A DNA stretch of 64,000 nucleotides from Pseudomonas sp. ATCC 13867 (lineage in GTDB: Bacteria > Pseudomonadota > Gammaproteobacteria > Pseudomonadales > Pseudomonadaceae). Below are positions 45,530 through 55,700 of this stretch, in pieces (position 1 is the stretch's first letter; each line of letters starts with the position of its first letter). Below the pieces are notes generated by a model. It was not told the origin of the DNA and searched no databases. It saw nothing but the letters and a program-made list of their open reading frames with translations. Where the stretch lies: positions 868,001-932,000 of the forward strand of contig NC_020829.1 of NCBI RefSeq assembly GCF_000349845.1, written 5' to 3'. Made by a program: the position numbers and the translations under genes.

Positions 45530-46420
45530 ATGCCCTTGCGCCATATCCTGCTCGCTCTGCTGGTCACCCTGATCTGGGGCATCAACTTCGTCGTGATCAA
45601 GATCGGCCTGCACGACTTCCCGCCGTTGCTGTTCTGCGCCCTGCGCTTCGCCCTGGCCGCACTGCCACTGGTTTTCCTGCGCGGCCCGCTGCCGGCGCCG
45701 TTCTGGCGCATCGTGCAGATCGGCGTGCTGCTGGGCGTGGTGAAGTTCGGGCTGCTGTTCGTCGGCATGCACCTGGGCATGCCGGCCGGGCTGTCCTCGC
45801 TGGTGCTGCAGAGCCAAGTGTTCTTCACCGTGCTGATCGCCGCCGCGCTGCTGGGCGAAAGGCCTACTCCACGTGCGCTGCTGGGCCTGGCGCTGGCTGC
45901 CGGCGGCCTGCTGCTGATCGGCCTGGAGCGGCCGCTGGGCGACAGCCTGCTGGCCTTCCTGCTGGTGATCGCCGCCGCGCTCGCCTGGGCCTTCTCCAAC
46001 ATCGCCACCAAGCGCTCCGGCGCCAGCGACATGCTGCGCCTGATCAGTTGGGTCAGCCTGATCCCGCCGCTACCACTGCTGGTGCTGTCATGGATCTTCG
46101 AAGGTCCCGAGGCGATCGGGCACGCCGTGCTGAATATCAACTGGACCGGCGCCGGCGCGCTGCTCTATATCGCTTTCCTCGCCACCACCGTCGGCTTCGG
46201 CCTGTGGAGCTTCCTGCTGCGCCGCTACCCGGCCAGCCAGGTCACGCCGTTCGCGCTGGCGGTGCCTGTTTCAGGTCTGCTGTCGGGCTGGCTGTTCCTC
46301 GGCGAAGCGCTGACCGCCCAGGACTGGATGGCTTGCGTGCTGGTCTTCGTTGGCCTGGCCGTGACCGTGCTGCCGGCGTCGCTGTGGCGTCGCCGTACGA
46401 CAGTGAGCGCCCAAGGCTGA
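45530..46420 (+). CDS. eamA: EamA/DMT family exporter
   Basis: A 296-residue drug/metabolite transporter with ten predicted membrane segments in two EamA repeats. The first opens ALLVTLIWGINFVVIKIGL, and repeat ends carry ALLGERPTPRALLGLALAAGG and FLGEALTAQDWMACVLVFVG. It resembles YdeD/EamA, an exporter of O-acetylserine and cysteine in E. coli; the substrate here is not established. It is a single rightward gene between two REP loci. Confidence 0.88.
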   Translation: MPLRHILLALLVTLIWGINFVVIKIGLHDFPPLLFCALRFALAALPLVFLRGPLPAPFWRIVQIGVLLGVVKFGLLFVGMHLGMPAGLSSLVLQSQVFFTVLIAAALLGERPTPRALLGLALAAGGLLLIGLERPLGDSLLAFLLVIAAALAWAFSNIATKRSGASDMLRLISWVSLIPPLPLLVLSWIFEGPEAIGHAVLNINWTGAGALLYIAFLATTVGFGLWSFLLRRYPASQVTPFALAVPVSGLLSGWLFLGEALTAQDWMACVLVFVGLAVTVLPASLWRRRTTVSAQG

Positions 46421-46428
46421 CCCGTACC

Positions 46429-46497
46429 TGTAGGAGCGAGCTTGCTCGCGAACCAACCCCGCTGCAGGCTGTGTTCGCGAGCAAGCTCGCTCCTACA
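46429..46497. repeat. REPIN downstream of eamA
   Basis: Forward arm 46429-46452 and reverse arm 46474-46497, separated by 21 bp; it begins 8 bp after the eamA stop. Confidence 0.9.
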
Positions 46498-46549
46498 AAA
46501 GCGTCAGATTGCTGCACCGCGGTGATCCATCACCAGTTGTCTTGGGTCG

Positions 46550-46756
46550 TCAGTGAGAGACTGGCCGCTGCGGTTCGCGGCCGAGTTTCTCGCAGGTGGC
46601 CAGGTAGTCGTCCACGGCCTCTTCGAACGCCCCGCGCAACTCGCTCACCGACTCGCCGTGAAAACCAATCACGTCGCGGATACCGGCGATGTGGCCGATG
46701 AACAGCCCGTCGTCATCGCTGTATTCGATGCGGGCGGCGTAGCCTTGATATCTCAT
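46550..46756 (-). CDS. HicB-like orphan antitoxin (truncated)
   Basis: A 68-residue protein with the HicB partial RNase H fold: YAARIEYSDDDGLFIGHIAGI, then GESVSELRGAFEEAVDDYLATCEKLGREPQRP. It ends where longer HicB proteins continue into the ribbon-helix-helix or HTH DNA-binding domain, so it is a minimal or truncated form. No HicA toxin frame is visible on either side. The ATG at 46756 has only a weak ribosome binding site. It may be a decayed toxin-antitoxin remnant or a stand-alone regulator. Confidence 0.7.
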   Translation of the reverse strand: MRYQGYAARIEYSDDDGLFIGHIAGIRDVIGFHGESVSELRGAFEEAVDDYLATCEKLGREPQRPVSH

Positions 46757-46869
46757 GAAGGAATTGTCCCGCTCTGTTGGGCAGTCGTTCTGCCCTCGGG
46801 CTTTGGTATCTATCAGTAACCGCGATGACCACAAGTCGAACGGGGCGCTTAGCCCCGTCCGAAAGCTCC

Positions 46870-47271
46870 TCAATGACAGCAATTCCCCGACTCCAGGTCC
46901 TTCAGGATCGGGCAGTCCGGCCGGTGATCGCCCTGGCAGTGGTCGCTCAGTTCCTGCAGGGTGTCGCGCAGGCTGCTGAGTTCGGCGATCTTGCGGTTCA
47001 ACTCTTCGATATGCCGAGCGGCCAGGGCCTTCACGTCGGCGCTGGCGCGTTGGCGGTCCTGCCAGAGGGCGAGCAGTTGGCCGACTTCCTCCAGCGAGAA
47101 GCCGAAGTCCCGCGAGCGGCGGATGAAGGCCAGGGTGTGCAGGTCCTGCTCGCTGTAGTGCCGATAGCCGCTGGCGCTGCGGCCGGCGGGGGCGAGCAGG
47201 CCGATGGATTCGTAGTAGCGGATCATCTTCGCGGTCAGGCCGCTCTTCTTCGCCGCTTCGCCGATGTTCAT
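46870..47271 (-). CDS. cueR: Copper-responsive MerR regulator
   Basis: A 133-residue CueR. The MerR helix-turn-helix opens MNIGEAAKKSGLTAKMIRYYESIGLL, followed by the dimer coiled coil. The Cu(I) site cysteines appear in CQGDHRPDCPILKDL, and the tail GNCCH adds a CC pair common in this group. The start at 47271 matches the family start. It should activate copA and copZ, both of which have promoters with 19-bp spacers in this window. It follows copA by 47 bp, both leftward. Confidence 0.93.
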   Translation of the reverse strand: MNIGEAAKKSGLTAKMIRYYESIGLLAPAGRSASGYRHYSEQDLHTLAFIRRSRDFGFSLEEVGQLLALWQDRQRASADVKALAARHIEELNRKIAELSSLRDTLQELSDHCQGDHRPDCPILKDLESGNCCH

Positions 47272-47318
47272 GCCGATTCCTCTCGATCGAACGCCCCCGC
47301 TTGCGCGGGGCGTGGGTG

Positions 47319-49721
47319 TCACTGGTGATCCTGCGGTTTCCAGCGCTTGAGCAGCAGGGCGTTGCTCACCACGCTGACGCTGGAGGCGACCATCGCGGCG
47401 CCGGCGACCATCGGGTTGAGCAGGCCGAAGGCGGCCAGCGGGATGCCCACCAGGTTATAGATGAAGGCCCAGAACAGGTTCTGGCGAATCTTCGCGTAGG
47501 TGCGCCGGGAGATGTCCAGCGCCGCCGGGACCAGCCGCGGATCGCCGCGCATCAGGGTGATGCCGGCGGCGTGCATGGCCACGTCGGTGCCGCCACCCAT
47601 CGCAATACCGACATCAGCGGCGGCCAGCGCCGGGGCGTCGTTGATGCCGTCGCCGACCATCGCGACCACTTTCCCGCGCTTGCGCAGGGCGCCGACCACC
47701 TCGGCCTTGTCGCCGGGCAGTACTTCGGCATGCACGTCGTCCAGGCCCAGCGCATCGGCGACCACCTTGGCGCTGCCACGGTTGTCGCCGGTGATCAGGT
47801 GGCTGGCGATACCGCGTCCGCGCAGGGCGTCGATGGCGGGCCTGGCGCCGTCCTTGAGGCTGTCGCCGAAGGCGAACAGGGCCACCACGCGGGCTTGCGG
47901 CTCGCGTTCGACCAACCAGGACAGGGTCCGCCCTTCGGCTTCCCAGCGCTGTGCGGACTCCGCCAGATCGCCGGGCAGCAGTTGCAGCTCGTCCAGCAGG
48001 CGGCGGTTGCCCAAGGCCAGCAGGCGGCCGTCCACACGGCCCTGGATACCGCGTCCGGCCAGGGCCTGGGTGGCGTCGGCGGCGGTCGGGGACAGGCCGC
48101 GTTCGGCGCAGGCGTCGAGCACGGCGCGGGCTAGCGGGTGTTCGCTGCCGCGCTGCAGGGCGCCGGCCAGGGCGAGGGCCTGGGCTTCGTCGCTGGCGGC
48201 GAGGTTGGTGATGCGCGGTTGGCCGGAGGTCAGGGTGCCGGTCTTGTCGAAGGCCACGGCATCGACCGCGTGGGCGACTTCCAGCGCTTCGGCGTCCTTG
48301 ATCAGGATGCCGTGTTTCGCCGCCACGCCGGTGCCGGCCATGATCGCGGTGGGAGTCGCCAGGCCGAGGGCGCACGGACAGGCGATCACCAGCACGGCGA
48401 CGGCGTTGATCAGCGCGTGTTCCCAGCCGGCACCGGCGATCAGCCAGCCGACCAGGGTCGCCAGGGCGATACAGATCACCACCGGGACGAAGACGTTGCT
48501 GACCTTGTCGACCAGTTTCTGGATCGGCGCCTTGGCGGCCTGGGCGTCTTCCACCAGGCGAATGATCCGCGCCAGTACGGTTTCACCACCCAGGGCGGTG
48601 GTTTTCACCCGCAGCACGCCTTCGCCGTTGATGGCGCCGCCGGTGACGGCGTCGCCCACGCCCTTGGCCACCGGTACGCTCTCGCCGGTGATCAGCGCCT
48701 CGTCGGCGTGGCTCTGGCCGTCGAGCACTTCACCGTCCACCGGGAAGCGCTCGCCGGGGCGTACCAGCACTTCGTCGCCCAGGCGCAGTTCGGCGATGGC
48801 GACATCTTCTTCCACGCCGTCACGGATGCGGGTGGCGCGCTCTGGGCGCAGCGCTTCCAGGGCCCGGATGGCGGCGGCGGTCTGGCGCTTGGCGCGGCTT
48901 TCCAGGTACTTGCCGAGCAGGATCAGGGTGATCACCACGGCGCTGGCTTCGAAGTACAGGTGCGGCATCTGCCCGGGCGTTGCGGCGTACCAGAGGTACA
49001 GGCTCAGGCCGTAGCCGGCGCTGGTGCCGAGGGCGACCAGCAGGTCCATGTTGCCGCTGCGGGCGCGCACGGCCTTGAACGCGGATACATAGAAGCGTGC
49101 GCCGATGATGAATTGCACGGGGGTGGCGAGCAGGAACTGCACCCAGGCCGGCAGCATCCAGTGCTGGCCGAGCCAGTCGCCGATCATTGGCAGCACCAGC
49201 GGCACTGACAGGACGATGGCCGCTATCAGCCACCAGCGCTCGCGGGCCAGGCGCGCTATCTGCGGATCGACCTCGGGGTGCTCGGATGCAATGGGGCGGG
49301 CCTTGTAGCCGGCCTTGTCGACGACGGTGACCAGGTCGGCGATGTCCACCGTGCCGAGCAGGTCGAGGTGGGCGCGCTCGCTGGCGAGGTTCACGCTCAC
49401 CTCGCGCACGCCGGGTACCTTGCGCAGGGCGCGCTCGACGCGGCCGACGCAACTGGCGCAGGTCATGCCGTCGATGGCCAGTTCCAGGCTATGGGCGGGC
49501 ACGGCGTAGCCGGCCTGCTCGACGGCCGCCACCAGGGCCGGCAAGGCGTCGTCGCTGGGAGCCCGGGCCAGTTGGATGCGGGCCTGCTCGCTGGCGAGGT
49601 TGACGCTCGCCTCCTGCACCCCGGGCACCTTGCGCAGGGCGCGCTCCACGCGGCCGGCGCAGCTGGCGCAGGTCATCCCGGAAACGGGAAGGTCGAGTTC
49701 GATGGGGGTTGCGCTGCTCAT
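47319..49721 (-). CDS. copA: Cu(I)-exporting P-type ATPase
   Basis: An 800-residue P1B-type ATPase that pumps Cu(I) from the cytoplasm. Two N-terminal heavy-metal domains each have GMTCASC (about residues 15-21 and 83-89). About eight membrane helices follow, with the metal-binding [12 protein letters not shown], phosphorylation motif [10 protein letters not shown] and hinge [10 protein letters not shown]. The family HP motif is [10 protein letters not shown] CueR-type promoter lies upstream at 49750-49780. cueR follows it. It corresponds to PA3920 as I recall. Confidence 0.97.
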   Translation of the reverse strand: MSSATPIELDLPVSGMTCASCAGRVERALRKVPGVQEASVNLASEQARIQLARAPSDDALPALVAAVEQAGYAVPAHSLELAIDGMTCASCVGRVERALRKVPGVREVSVNLASERAHLDLLGTVDIADLVTVVDKAGYKARPIASEHPEVDPQIARLARERWWLIAAIVLSVPLVLPMIGDWLGQHWMLPAWVQFLLATPVQFIIGARFYVSAFKAVRARSGNMDLLVALGTSAGYGLSLYLWYAATPGQMPHLYFEASAVVITLILLGKYLESRAKRQTAAAIRALEALRPERATRIRDGVEEDVAIAELRLGDEVLVRPGERFPVDGEVLDGQSHADEALITGESVPVAKGVGDAVTGGAINGEGVLRVKTTALGGETVLARIIRLVEDAQAAKAPIQKLVDKVSNVFVPVVICIALATLVGWLIAGAGWEHALINAVAVLVIACPCALGLATPTAIMAGTGVAAKHGILIKDAEALEVAHAVDAVAFDKTGTLTSGQPRITNLAASDEAQALALAGALQRGSEHPLARAVLDACAERGLSPTAADATQALAGRGIQGRVDGRLLALGNRRLLDELQLLPGDLAESAQRWEAEGRTLSWLVEREPQARVVALFAFGDSLKDGARPAIDALRGRGIASHLITGDNRGSAKVVADALGLDDVHAEVLPGDKAEVVGALRKRGKVVAMVGDGINDAPALAAADVGIAMGGGTDVAMHAAGITLMRGDPRLVPAALDISRRTYAKIRQNLFWAFIYNLVGIPLAAFGLLNPMVAGAAMVASSVSVVSNALLLKRWKPQDHQ

Positions 49722-49749
49722 GGGGGACTCTCCCTGAAGTTCCCCGACA

Positions 49750-49780
49750 GAATCAACCTTGACATAAGGGTAAGGTCAAG
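49750..49780 (-). promoter_or_regulatory. CueR-type promoter of copA
   Basis: On the minus strand, -35 TTGACC (49775-49780) and -10 GATTCT (49750-49755) are 19 bp apart, the long spacer used by MerR-family activators, with a CTTGAC/GTCAAG dyad in the spacer region. Confidence 0.8.
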
Positions 49781-49821
49781 CTTTTCCCCGCGGTCCCTTG
49801 CCGCAGGTCAGCGCATCCCGC

Positions 49822-50280
49822 TCAACTGCCGCTGGAGACCGGCATCAGATAGAGGCCGCTCTCGCTGTTGGCAATACGGAACTTGCGCACTTCGCCGGCG
49901 CGCAGCAGTACCGACTGCGCGCGCAGGGGCTCCAGGCCGCCGTGGCAGAGCCCGGAATTGGCGGTGACGAGACGCAGGGAGGTTTCGCCCGGCGGGAGGT
50001 TGAGGGCTATCTCGCCCTCGGGTTGCAGGCGCGAGACCTTCTGGTCCTGCACATAGAGGTCGATGTCGCAGGCGGTGCCGGTGTCCAGCCGCGCGCGGCT
50101 GACGATCAGTACGGCATAGGCCACGGGCTGGGCGTCGGGCACCGGCCAGGAGCCGGGCGTGGCCGGTGGCGGTGTCGACGGTACGGGGGGCGTCGGGGCG
50201 GGCGGTGCGTAGGGCATGCCGTCGGCCTGTGCCAGGACGGAGATCAGCAGGCTGGCGGCCAGCAGGAGGGAGCGGCACAT
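49822..50280 (-). CDS. Secreted hypothetical protein with proline-rich linker
   Basis: A 152-residue protein with a Sec signal (LLLAASLLISVLAQADG, cleavage near residue 19). A proline-rich linker (APPAPTPPVPSTPPPATPG) follows, then a beta-rich domain with two cysteines (TACDIDLYV and SGLCHGG) that could form a disulfide. The start at 50280 is preceded by GGAGAACGCCCC. It lies between copA and copZ, both copper genes, and may be part of that response, but no metal-binding motif is evident. Confidence 0.7.
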   Translation of the reverse strand: MCRSLLLAASLLISVLAQADGMPYAPPAPTPPVPSTPPPATPGSWPVPDAQPVAYAVLIVSRARLDTGTACDIDLYVQDQKVSRLQPEGEIALNLPPGETSLRLVTANSGLCHGGLEPLRAQSVLLRAGEVRKFRIANSESGLYLMPVSSGS

Positions 50281-50368
50281 GGGGCGTTCTCCGGGACGGG
50301 GATCATGAGCGCAGCTTGGCCGAGAGACTGACGCAGGACAAGCGCGTGGGAACAAATCGCCAGGGGGC

Positions 50369-50399
50369 TTGACCTTGTCACGAGGGGAAGGTGGAGACT
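50369..50399 (+). promoter_or_regulatory. CueR-type promoter of copZ
   Basis: -35 TTGACC (50369-50374) and -10 GAGACT (50394-50399) are 19 bp apart. The spacer contains ACCTT-N9-GAAGGT, the CueR dyad. It lies 37 bp before the copZ ATG. Confidence 0.85.
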
Positions 50400-50435
50400 G
50401 CACGCAACGACTCATCACGCGACAGGAGAATTTCC

Positions 50436-50633
50436 ATGCATACCTTCCAAGTCAAAGGCATGAGCTGCGGCCACTGCGTACGCGCCATCACCCAGGCGGT
50501 GCAGGCGCTCGACGCGGCGGCGGACGTTCAGGTCGACCTGGGCCACGGCGAAGTGCGGGTTGCCAGCCGCCTGGACGAGTCGGCGATTCTCGCCGCGATC
50601 CGCGAGGAAGGCTACGAGGCCGAGGCGGCCTGA
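50436..50633 (+). CDS. copZ: Copper chaperone
   Basis: A 65-residue single heavy-metal-associated domain protein. The Cu(I) motif is GMSCGHC (residues 8-14), and the ferredoxin-like fold ends IREEGYEAEAA. It carries Cu(I) in the cytoplasm, probably to CopA or CueR. ATG at 50436 with AGGAG upstream. Its TGA is directly followed by a MITE-like terminus. Confidence 0.96.
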   Translation: MHTFQVKGMSCGHCVRAITQAVQALDAAADVQVDLGHGEVRVASRLDESAILAAIREEGYEAEAA

Positions 50634-50773
50634 GAGCCTGTCTACGATCTGCTGCGCGTCGGCCACAGGGCGTTGCAAAGCGCCCTCAGATGCTCATTTA
50701 CAGCAGGTAAGTTCCACTCTTCGGACGCTTTGCGCCTACTACGGTCCTAGCCCGCGAGATCGTAAACAGGCTC
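50634..50773. mobile_element. MITE-like element 2 (140 bp), GAGCCTGT ends
   Basis: The left end GAGCCTGTCTACGATCT is inverted at the right end (read inwards GAGCCTGTTTACGATCT, one mismatch in 17). Both this copy and that at 26273-26358 lie between CTGA on the side of the gene and CGAG on the other. No transposase is encoded, so it would be mobilised in trans, if it is mobile. Confidence 0.7.
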
Positions 50774-50791
50774 CGAGTCTTCTTTCCTTCC

Positions 50792-50812
50792 GGGCCGGCA
50801 TCACGCCGGCCC
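50792..50812 (-). terminator. Hairpin at the end of the TetR gene
   Basis: GGGCCGGCATCACGCCGGCC plus C makes a perfect 8-9 bp stem, 2 bp after the tetR stop. It has no T tract, so termination may be weak. Confidence 0.5.
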
Positions 50813-50813
50813 A

Positions 50814-51446
50814 TCAGGTTTGGGGCGCGCTCCAGTCGCGCACCAGCCCTCTGAACAGGGCATCGAACAGGAGGCGGGTTTCCCGCTCCGCGTCGAACAG
50901 CTCCGGGTCGCGCAGCCAGTCGCTGAGCAGGCCGAAAATCATCGCATGCACCGCGCGCGAGGCGATCTGCGGAGACACGCCCGGCATCAGCCGGCTACGG
51001 CAGCTCTCGCGGGTGAACAGCTGTTCGCACAGTTCGATGAACTGACGGATGAAGTGGTTGTGCCGCTCTTCCGCATCGCGCAATTCGTCGGTGAACTCGC
51101 AGCGTTGCAGCAGGATGGTGAGGATGCGTCGGCGCTGCGGATGGCGCGCCAGGTTCTCGATGACTTCCACGCTCAGTTCGAACAGCGACTGGATCGGGTC
51201 GTGCCCGTCGCAGCCGGAGAGACGCTGCGCCAATTGCTCCGGTGGCAGGCGTACCTGGTTGAGCAGTTCGTTGAACAGATGGGCCTTGTTCTGGAAGTGC
51301 CAGTACACCGCGCCGCGGGTCACGCCGGCGCTTCGGGCAATCTCTTCCAGACTCGTGTTGGAGACGCCTTTGGCAAGAAAAATCTGCTCGGCTGAATCGA
51401 GTATCGTCTGACGCGTCTTTTCCGAATCTTCTTTAGTTCTTCGCAT
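50814..51446 (-). CDS. TetR family regulator of an RND pump (NalD/TtgR-like)
   Basis: A 210-residue repressor. The N-terminal helix-turn-helix is TSLEEIARSAGVTRGAVYWHFQNKAHLF (about residues 31-58), typical of the AcrR/TtgR/NalD group, and the rest is a ligand-binding helical domain with RDAEERHNHF. It is divergent from the membrane fusion protein gene, the usual arrangement for a local pump repressor. By position next to copZ and a Bcr/CflA gene it matches PA3574 (nalD). Inducers are probably hydrophobic drugs. Confidence 0.88.
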   Translation of the reverse strand: MRRTKEDSEKTRQTILDSAEQIFLAKGVSNTSLEEIARSAGVTRGAVYWHFQNKAHLFNELLNQVRLPPEQLAQRLSGCDGHDPIQSLFELSVEVIENLARHPQRRRILTILLQRCEFTDELRDAEERHNHFIRQFIELCEQLFTRESCRSRLMPGVSPQIASRAVHAMIFGLLSDWLRDPELFDAERETRLLFDALFRGLVRDWSAPQT

Positions 51447-51600
51447 GGCGCATGCTGGTATACAGGCTAGGATCACTATTCATTGGTAGTTTACTGATTT
51501 TAATGTGTGAACAGTGCCTTACAGACACTGGCGCAAGTGAACTCCTCTCGGTCAATATCCATTTCATTCAGCTTTTTCTGTCATTCCATGGAGAGGTTAC
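51447..51600. promoter_or_regulatory. AT-rich divergent promoter region of the RND pump
   Basis: This 154-bp spacer is markedly more AT-rich than its surroundings (for example TAGTTTACTGATTTTAATG at 51486-51504) and must carry the promoters of the repressor and pump genes. I could not identify a convincing operator palindrome by eye. Confidence 0.5.
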
Positions 51601-52785
51601 ATGCAGTTTGTCCGCCGTTTGCCCGTTGCGCTTGCTGTTTTTGGCTTGCCTGCCTTGTTCGCCACGGTGCTGCAGGCTGAGGACAAACCCGCCGCTGCTG
51701 CACCGCCTCCGCCGGCGGTAACCGTGGAAGTGGCCAAGAGTGGGACCGTCCCCGTGACCCTGGAGTATGCTGCCCGGACCGCTGGTTACCGTGAGGTGGA
51801 AGTGCGCGCCCAGGTCAGCGGCATCCTGCAGCGCCGTACCTATGAAGAAGGTCGCCCGGTGAAGGAAGGGCAGGTGCTGTTCCGTATCGATCCGCGCCCC
51901 TACCAGGCGGCACTGGGGCAGGCCAAGGGCTCGCTGGCACAGGCCCAGGCGCGCTATCGGCAGACCGAACGCGATCTCAAGCGTATCCGCGAACTGCAGA
52001 AGAAGGGCTTCGCCAGCGAAAGCGAACTGGACCGCTACATTTCCGACTTCGAGCAGGCCAAGGCGGATGTCGAGGCTGCTCGCGCCAACGTCGATGCCAA
52101 GCAGATCGACCTGAACTACACCACGGTGACCGCGCCCATTTCCGGCATGGCGAGCAAGGAAACCCGTTCCGAGGGCAGCCTGGTGGCGGCGAACGACCCG
52201 AACTCCAGCCTGCTGACCAAGCTCACGCAACTGGATCCGGTGTACGTCAACTTCGCCTATCCCGATACCGAGGCCGCGCGCCTGCGCGATGGCGTGCAGA
52301 GCGGCAGGCTGAGCCTGCCCGCGGACGGCAAGCTGAGCGCCGAGTTGCGCTTCGGCGATGGTTCCAAGTATCCCGTCGATGGCGTGGTCGACTTCACCGA
52401 CAGCTTCGTCAATACCGGCACCGGCACGGTGAATGCCCGCGCCGTGGTACCCAACCCGAAGAACCAGTTGATTCCGGGGCAGTTCGTCCGTGTGCTGATC
52501 AAGGGCATCGCCCACAAGAACGCGGTGACGCTGCCCGAGCGCGCATTGGCCCAGGGGCCGCGCGGTACCTTCGTCTATGTTGTGGACAAGGACGGTTTCG
52601 CCCGCGTGCGCCAGGTGACGACCTCGCAGACCGTGAACGGCCGCTGGATCATCGACGCTGGCGTGGATGACGGCGACAAGGTCATCGTCGACGGCCTGCT
52701 CAAGGTTCGTCCCGACCAGCCGGTCCGAGCCGTCGAAGGTGGCGCGCAGGAACCGGCGGCCAATCCCGCCCAGACCCCGTCATAA
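51601..52785 (+). CDS. RND efflux membrane fusion protein
   Basis: A 394-residue periplasmic adaptor. The Sec-type N terminus (LPVALAVFGLPALFATVLQAE) lacks a lipobox cysteine, unlike MexA. The lipoyl parts VEVRAQVSGILQRRTYEEGRPVKEGQVLFRID and YTTVTAPISGMAS flank a coiled coil hairpin (about residues 95-165). The C-terminal beta-barrel and membrane-proximal regions follow. It is 15 bp before the transporter gene and bridges it to an outer-membrane channel not encoded here. Confidence 0.94.
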   Translation: MQFVRRLPVALAVFGLPALFATVLQAEDKPAAAAPPPPAVTVEVAKSGTVPVTLEYAARTAGYREVEVRAQVSGILQRRTYEEGRPVKEGQVLFRIDPRPYQAALGQAKGSLAQAQARYRQTERDLKRIRELQKKGFASESELDRYISDFEQAKADVEAARANVDAKQIDLNYTTVTAPISGMASKETRSEGSLVAANDPNSSLLTKLTQLDPVYVNFAYPDTEAARLRDGVQSGRLSLPADGKLSAELRFGDGSKYPVDGVVDFTDSFVNTGTGTVNARAVVPNPKNQLIPGQFVRVLIKGIAHKNAVTLPERALAQGPRGTFVYVVDKDGFARVRQVTTSQTVNGRWIIDAGVDDGDKVIVDGLLKVRPDQPVRAVEGGAQEPAANPAQTPS

Positions 52786-52797
52786 GGAGCGCTTATC

Positions 52798-55700
52798 GTG
52801 ATTTCGCGCTTCTTCATCGAGCGTCCCGTATTCGCGATGGTGATCTCCATCGTGATCCTGCTCGCAGGCCTGGTGGCCATGCGCGCATTGCCCGTTGCCC
52901 AGTACCCGGAAATCGTGCCGCCCGAGGTTTCGGTGACCGCTTCCTATCCGGGCGCCAGCTCGCAGGTCATCGCCGAGACCGTGGCCGCGCCGCTGGAGCA
53001 GGAAATCAACGGCGTGGAGGGCATGATCTACCAGCTGTCCAACTCCGACAGTAGCGGCGCCATGCAACTGACCGTGTACTTCGAGGTGGGTACCGACCCT
53101 GACCAGGCCACCATCGACGTCAACAACAAGGTGCAGGCCGCGCTTGCCAAACTGCCTGAAGAGGTGCGCCGGCAAGGGGTGAAGGTGGAGAAGAAATCCT
53201 CCGACATCCTGCAGGTGGTGACCCTGTTCTCCCCGGACAACTCCCGCGATCCGATCTTCATCAGCAACTACGCGCTGATCAACGTGATCGACGACCTCAA
53301 GCGGATTCCCGGCGTCGGTGACGTCAGCCAGTTCGGTTCCAAGGACTACTCCATGCGCATCTGGCTGCGCCCGGACAAGCTGGCGCAGTACAACCTGACA
53401 CCCACCGACGTGGTGAACGCGATCCGCGAGCAGAACTCGCAGTTCGCCGCCGGCAGCTTCGGCCAGCAGCCGATGAAGGAGCCGCAGGACTTCACCTACA
53501 TGGCCACCGCTCAGGGCCGCTTCACCGATCCCAAGGAGTTCGAAAGCGTCATCCTGCGCAGCGATTCCACCGGCGCCAGCCTGTTGCTCAAGGACGTGGC
53601 GCGGGTCGAACTGGGGGCGCAGGACTATTCCCTGGTGACGTCCCTGAACGGCCAGCAGAACGCCGCCTTCGGCATCTACCTGCAACCGGGGGCCAACGCG
53701 CTGGATACCGCCCAGGCCGTGCGTGACCACATGGCGGTCCTGGCCAAGCGTTTCCCGCAAGGCATCGCCTACAAGATCCCGTACGACACCACGACCTTCG
53801 TGAAGGTCTCCATCGAGGAGGTGATCCACACCTTCATCGAGGCGCTGATCCTGGTCATGGTGGTGGTCTTCGTCTTCCTGCAGAACCTGCGCGCCACGCT
53901 GATCCCGGTGCTGGCGATCCCGGTGTCGCTGGTCGGCACCTTCGCCGGCATGTACCTGCTGGGCTTCTCCATCAACCTGCTGTCGCTGTTCGGCATGGTG
54001 CTGGCGATCGGCATCGTGGTGGACGACGCCATCGTGGTACTGGAGAACGTCGAGCGGGTCATGCGCACCGAAAAGCTCAGTCCGAAGGAAGCGGCGATCA
54101 AGGCGATGGAAGAGGTGACAGGGCCGATCGTCGCCATCGTGCTGGTGCTCTGTGCGGTGTTCATCCCGGTCGGCTTCCTCGGTGGCCTGGCCGGCCAGAT
54201 GTACCAGCAGTTCGCGATCACCATCGCGGTGTCGGTGGTGATTTCCGGCATCGTCGCCCTGACGCTCTCGCCCGCGCTCTGCGCGCTGATCCTCAAGCCC
54301 GAGCACAAGGAGCCGGCGGCGCCGTTCCGCTGGTTCAACCGCGCCTTCGAGCGCATCACCAACGGCTACGGCGCGGGTGTGCAGTTCTTCCTCAAGCGGG
54401 CCATCCTCGGCCTGGTACTGTTCGGCGGCATGGTCGGCCTGCTGATCGTCCTGTTCGGCCGGGTGCCCGGCTCGCTGGTGCCTGACGAAGACCAGGGCTA
54501 CGTGCTCAACGCCTACTTCCTGCCGCCGGCGGCCTCGCTGAGTCGTACCGAGAAGCTCACCGGCGACGTGACCCACGAGTTGATGAAGCACCCGGCAGTC
54601 GCCGACGTGGTGACCTTCGCCGGCTTCGATATCCTCACCAACGGCACTCGCAGCAACGCCGGGGTATCCTTCGTCACGCTCAAGGACTGGAAGGAGCGCA
54701 ACACGCCCGAGCTGGATGCACGCAACCTCACCCATGAGTTCATGAAAATGGGTGCCGGCCAGGAAGACGGCGTCGTGATGTCCTTCAACCCGCCGCCGAT
54801 CACCGGCATGAGTACTACCGGCGGCTTCGAGGCCTACATCCAGGACCGCAGTGGCGGCACCTCCGAGCAGTTGGAGGAGGTGACCACGAAGTTCCTCGCC
54901 GCCGCCGCCAAGCGGCCGGAACTGGCGGGGTTGAATACCACCTTCAACGCCAATGTGCCGCAGTACTATATCGACCTCGACCGCACCAAGGCCCGCTCGC
55001 TGGGCGTGGCGATCGACGATGTGTTCACCGCGATGCAGTCGACCTTCGGCAGCTACTACGTCAACGACTTCACCCTGTATGGGCGTACCTGGCAGGTTTC
55101 CCTGGAGTCGGAGCCGGAGTTCCGCCGCAAGCCGGACGACCTGAGCCAGGTCTTCGTGCGTTCGTCCACGGGGGATCTGGTGCCGCTGACCACGCTGGTG
55201 TCGGTCAAGCGTATCCTCGGCCCGGACTCCTACGCCCGCTTCAACGTCTTCCCGGCGGCCAAGCTGCTCGGCGGCCCGGCCCCGGGCTACAGCTCCGGCC
55301 AGGCGCTGGCGGCGATGCAGGAAGTGGCGGACCAGGTACTGGGTGAAGACTACTCGCTGGCCTGGATCGGTTCGGCCTACCAGGAACTGGCGACTCAGGG
55401 CTCGGGCAGTACCGCGTTCATCTTCGGCCTGATCCTGGTGTTCCTCATCCTCGCTGCCCAGTACGAGCGCTGGACCCTGCCGCTGGCCGTGGTCACTGCG
55501 GTGCCCTTCGCGGTGTTCGGGGCGATCCTGGCGATCTGGCTGCGCGGGCTGGATAACGACGTGTACTTCCAGGTCGGCCTGGTGACCCTGATCGGCCTGG
55601 CGGCGAAGAACGCCATCCTGATCATCGAGTTCGCCGTGCTGTGCCGCGAAGAGCAGGGCATGGGACCGGTGGAGGCGGCGCTGGAGGCAGCCAAGCTGCG

